Made by a program: the position numbers and the translations under genes
From: Curtobacterium sp. 'Ferrero'
GTDB lineage: Bacteria; Actinomycetota; Actinomycetes; Actinomycetales; Microbacteriaceae
Direction: 5' to 3'
DNA: 64,000 bases
NCBI RefSeq assembly: GCF_002412165.1
Contig: NZ_NXIA01000008.1
Location: 62,001 to 126,000 of the forward strand
Notes under the pieces: model-generated
Databases searched by the model: none
What the model was told of the DNA's origin: nothing
The model's input: only the letters and a program-made list of their open reading frames with translations
In this document: in pieces, positions 61,192 through 64,000 of the stretch
How positions within the stretch are numbered: the stretch's first letter is position 1
Layout of the letters: each line of letters opens with the position of its first letter

Positions 61192-61755
61192 TCACGGGAG
61201 ATCGGTCGGGCGCGGATTCAACGGCGTCCCGAACTCCGGAGCCTTCCCGCTGACGCAGTGGCCTTCGATCGACACGTCTGCGTGGGAGTCGTAGGCCTGG
61301 AACTGCACGAGGAACCCGTCGGCAGCAGCTCCCCTGTTGTAGCCGTTCGGATAAGCGATGACCGGTCGTGGCGGAACGAGCGTCTCATCACGTTGCACTC
61401 GAGCACCGCCGTACCCGATCTCCTCCAGAGCGCCGACGACGCGGCTCGCTACCTCGTCAGGAGCGGCGGGAAGGGGCAGTTTGCGGGTGGCCGAACAGGT
61501 GTACTGAGCCGCCTTCTTGCCGCCGCTTCCGCAAGCGAACCAGCCCGGCTGCTCATCAGTCCAGCCATCCTCGCCCACGACGGACTGAACCGCGGCGAAG
61601 ATCCGCTCCACAGCCCCGTGAGACTGTGCAACAGTCATGGACGAGTCCTTCCTTCCAGGGCGGTGAGGGTCCGTTCCCGCGCAGCCGCTCATGAACAACG
61701 AGGTGACCCCGATCAGGGTCGCGGCTCGGACCCAACGCTTGAATTGTCGAGTCAC
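61192..61755 (-). CDS. Lipoprotein, family A copy 2
   Basis: 187 residues, lipobox FMSGC. Same domain as copy 1: SHGAVERIFAAVQSVVGEDGWTD, AAPDEVASRVVGALEEIGYGG, RPVIAYPNGYNRGAAADGFLVQFQ, EGHCVSGKAPEFGTPLNPRPTDLP; the last seven residues are identical to those of copy 1. Tandem copies with conserved ends and variable middles suggest recent duplication and divergence. Confidence 0.87.
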   Translation of the reverse strand: MTRQFKRWVRAATLIGVTSLFMSGCAGTDPHRPGRKDSSMTVAQSHGAVERIFAAVQSVVGEDGWTDEQPGWFACGSGGKKAAQYTCSATRKLPLPAAPDEVASRVVGALEEIGYGGARVQRDETLVPPRPVIAYPNGYNRGAAADGFLVQFQAYDSHADVSIEGHCVSGKAPEFGTPLNPRPTDLP

Positions 61756-61813
61756 CGATGATTCCCATTCATGACGAACCGGTCACTGCAGCGACCGTCG
61801 GCGTTGAACCACA

Positions 61814-62128
61814 CTACGGAAGTTCGCTCGACAGCGGATTCGGGCGGGTTCCGAGCTTCGGTACGTTCCCGGGCACGCAGTGTCCGTAGACCGAGAGGTC
61901 GGCGTATCCGTCGTTGACCTGGAACTAAATGGCGAACTTGTCGGGCGAAGCGCCTGCGTTGTACCCGTTCGGATACCCGATCACCGTGCGTTCCGGCGTC
62001 AGCGTTGTGTCGTACTGCACGTGCGCTCCTCGGTACCCGAGTGTGTCCAGGCCTCCCGATCGGTCTGGTGTCGTTGCTTGCGGCGTTCGTACCGCGGGTA
62101 CTGCGCTGCGAGCATCCGAGGGTCTCAC
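61814..62128 (-). pseudogene. Lipoprotein, family A copy 3, decayed
   Basis: On the minus strand the frame reads GYRGAHVQYDTTLTPERTVIGYPNGYNAGASPDKFAI, then a TAG at 61925-61927, then FQVNDGYADLSVYGHCVPGNVPKLGTRPNPLSSELP to a TAG at 61814. This is the C-terminal half of family A with a stop in place of one codon and without signal peptide. The 5' end merges with the stop of the upstream family B gene. Confidence 0.8.
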
Positions 62129-62595
62129 TCGTCGTCGTCATCGACGGCCCCCGGCGCGCATTCGGACGTGATCTCGATCGCAACCGAGATCACACTGAGT
62201 TGGTACGCCGCTCGCGGCCCGCTGTCACGATGAGCAGTCGCTGCATAGATCGTGTTGCCCCGGCTTCCGAAGTCCGTGACGGACGGCGAGACCGAGAGCC
62301 CTTCGGATCGCCAGAACATCGCCAACTCCGCGGCGTTCGCCTTCGCGTCGTTGTCCACGGTGACGACCGCGCTGTAGACGAAACGAACACCGTCATCACA
62401 CTGTTCAAGGATGGGTTCCGGGATGTCCTTCCAAGGGACGTTCACCACCTGCTCACTCCGGCTGAGGAACTGGACAGCGTCTCTCTGAACATCAGCCGCG
62501 CTCGGCATCGATGTTCCTTCCTCTGCACAGGCCGACAGGCCCACGACGAGCAGGCCTGCGAGGAGAGACGCGACCCGGCTTGCGTCCTTCTTCAT
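62125..62595 (-). CDS. Lipoprotein, family B copy 1
   Basis: 156 residues from the ATG at 62595; the long frame upstream of it is noise. Lipobox LSAC after a short hydrophobic helix. Domain: AADVQRDAVQFLSRSEQVVNVPWKDIPEPILEQCDDGVRFVYSA, ELAMFWRSEGLSVSPSVTDFGSRGNTIYAATA, EITSECAPG. Shares length, Cys positions and the FWRSEGLSV core with the gene at 62732. Runs leftward into the decayed family A copy. Confidence 0.8.
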   Translation of the reverse strand: MKKDASRVASLLAGLLVVGLSACAEEGTSMPSAADVQRDAVQFLSRSEQVVNVPWKDIPEPILEQCDDGVRFVYSAVVTVDNDAKANAAELAMFWRSEGLSVSPSVTDFGSRGNTIYAATAHRDSGPRAAYQLSVISVAIEITSECAPGAVDDDDE

Positions 62596-62731
62596 CACGA
62601 CAGCGTCGCCTTCGCCACAGCGACCAATGGGCACGCACTGGCGTCGCGATCGATCAGGCCCTGTCCCGATCGAGTCACCGGAGGTGGCGATCCAATCGCC
62701 GCCCGCACCGGAGGTATTGTTCTTGGCCACC

Positions 62732-63208
62732 TCAATCGCCTGCCTCGCCAGCGACGCACTGGGAGTCGATGTAGACCAGGGCGTGCAGCCTCGTGATCTC
62801 GAAAGCCGCCCCGGGCGACCCTTGCGCTCGGGCGGTGGCCGCATAGACAAGGCCGTAACCGGCACCGAAATCCTCCTGAGTTCGTTCAACACTCAGGCCC
62901 TCCGAGCGCCAGTAGGCCGCCAGGGTGTCGGCGAGCTCGGACTGTGTCGAGGACAGAGGAGCATGCACCAGGTACTGGAACTTGACCCCGCCAGAGCATC
63001 GCTCAGCGGTCGGCTCGCGAGGAGCGGACCAGTCGAGCGCGGCCCGCCTCGTCGTCTGATCGAGGAACAGAAAGGCTTCGCGCTTCGCGGCTTCCGGTGT
63101 CACGGTCGTTCCTCTTGCTTCACAACCAGCCAAAACTGCAGTGATGACCACGAGCACAGCCGTCAGCGCGACCCGCCGACATCGAGAACCCGCCCGCACC
63201 GCGGTCAT
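62732..63208 (-). CDS. Lipoprotein, family B copy 2
   Basis: 158 residues, lipobox VLAGC. Domain: KREAFLFLDQTTRRAALDWSAPREPTAERCSGGVKFQYL, LADTLAAYWRSEGLSVERTQEDFGAGYGLVYAATA, YIDSQCVAG. Overlaps the end of the hydrolase gene by four bases, so it is translationally coupled to that secreted or cytoplasmic enzyme. The coupling suggests the lipoprotein works with or controls the hydrolase. Confidence 0.85.
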   Translation of the reverse strand: MTAVRAGSRCRRVALTAVLVVITAVLAGCEARGTTVTPEAAKREAFLFLDQTTRRAALDWSAPREPTAERCSGGVKFQYLVHAPLSSTQSELADTLAAYWRSEGLSVERTQEDFGAGYGLVYAATARAQGSPGAAFEITRLHALVYIDSQCVAGEAGD

Positions 63209-64000
63209 GGAAGCGTCACCCTTGCCGTGGTCAACAGCGAGTTCGTTCCCGCGTCGAGGTAGCCGTAGTCGTCGTTCGTCGCGCTGTGCACGCCGAGATC
63301 GTGGACGTTCACACGGTTCCCCTCGAACGTGTCGATCCTCGTCGCCCCGAAGTGGTCGGTCGGGTCGAGCCGGTGTGGAACGCTGTACTTCCGACCGATG
63401 AAGGCGACGTCGTACCGTTCGACGGCCTGCGCCGCGTACATGTGCTCCGCGTGGGTCGCAGCGGCGTCCGGGACGTCCGACGGGATCCCAGCCGAGCCCA
63501 GCGTCACGAACGAACGCACACCGAGCTCAGGGTGATCATGGAGCGCGATCGCCGCGACCGTGGAACCGTACGAGTGAGCGACGACGTCCAGGTGCGCTCC
63601 CGGTCGCGTCGCACGGAAGCCCTGCAGATCAGCGGCGAGCTCCTTGGCTCCCGCGATCGCGTACTCGTCTTCGAAGACCCCGCGATCGCCCGTCGTGAGG
63701 AAGTTCGGCGGCGCTTCGTATCCGATCCAGGTCACCATCGCGGTGGTGTGCTCCGTGTTGAGCACCTGGTGGAGAGCGACCACACGGGAGGCAGCCGTCA
63801 TGTACTGCGTCGTGTCCTGCAGCGAACTCCCCATACCCGGCACCAGGTACGACACACTGTCGGCACGGTCGAGGTCGCCCACCGAGAACGCGCCGGTCGG
63901 CGGATGCGAGGGAGCGAACGACACCATCTGGCGCGCGACCTCGTGCAGGAGCTGCAGATGCTTCCGGCCGCCCGCAGTCAAGTTCTCGAACTGGTCGCAC
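63205..64000 (-). CDS. DUF1023-type alpha/beta hydrolase (5' end outside window)
   Basis: At least 264 residues; the reading frame is open to the right edge (CDQFENLTAGG before the TTG at 63981), so the start lies outside. The fold shows the nucleophile elbow VVAHSYGSTVAAIAL with Ser in the HSYGS of DUF1023, VSYLVPGMGSSLQDT early, and a C-terminal DPTDHFGATRID and VHDLGVHSATNDDYGYLD with likely catalytic Asp and His. DUF1023 proteins in actinobacteria often carry an N-terminal WXG-like region; that part would be to the right. Its gene is coupled to the lipoprotein gene at 62732. Confidence 0.87.
   Translation of the reverse strand, partial: CDQFENLTAGGRKHLQLLHEVARQMVSFAPSHPPTGAFSVGDLDRADSVSYLVPGMGSSLQDTTQYMTAASRVVALHQVLNTEHTTAMVTWIGYEAPPNFLTTGDRGVFEDEYAIAGAKELAADLQGFRATRPGAHLDVVAHSYGSTVAAIALHDHPELGVRSFVTLGSAGIPSDVPDAAATHAEHMYAAQAVERYDVAFIGRKYSVPHRLDPTDHFGATRIDTFEGNRVNVHDLGVHSATNDDYGYLDAGTNSLLTTARVTLP

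Overview
This window is chromosomal DNA of a high-GC actinobacterium. The gene families and sequence style (leaderless starts, TTTCGTCGTT-type terminators, a MurNAc recycling operon, SWIM-SNF2 and TM0106-type helicases) suggest a Microbacteriaceae member, possibly Curtobacterium. That placement is inference: there is no rRNA or tRNA here to anchor it.

Positions 1 to about 33.5 kb are most of a tailed (siphovirus-type, HK97-fold) prophage whose left end lies outside the window. The order is: replication genes (2-1837, +); three opposite-strand moron genes (1886-3906, -), one with a HEPN-type R-x5-H motif; small early genes and an HNH nuclease (4254-5680); terminase, portal, endonuclease VII, protease and capsid (5896-12107); head-tail connectors (12107-14248); major tail protein and tail chaperones joined by a GGGAAAC -1 frameshift (14320-15873); a 1553-residue tape measure with an embedded M15 peptidase; tail tip genes (20565-23706); endolysin and holin-like membrane genes (23776-26058); tail-spike and lectin-like genes (26086-28873); lysogeny-side genes including an acyltransferase and a lipoprotein overlapping the integrase (28824-33252, -).

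From 33.5 to 36.3 kb is a boundary zone with small orphan genes, a DUF3800 gene and strong hairpins; attR should be here but cannot be fixed without the left end.

From 36.3 kb on is host chromosome: a BLUF photoreceptor, a secreted protein, a SWIM/SNF2 helicase, a secreted HNH nuclease, a NERD protein, an SDR, and a large RecB-like nuclease-helicase. A compact, lower-GC type II restriction-modification island (SacI-family endonuclease plus C5 methyltransferase, about 49.0-51.4 kb) sits beside a badly decayed AraC regulator. Then follow a thioredoxin/DUF4395 pair, a four-copy 32/33-bp repeat, and a MurNAc recycling cluster (murR-murQ-murP-mupG) whose mupG is frameshifted. The right end holds a Vsr-type nuclease and a leftward array of two lipoprotein families (one copy decayed) behind a DUF1023-type hydrolase that runs off the window.
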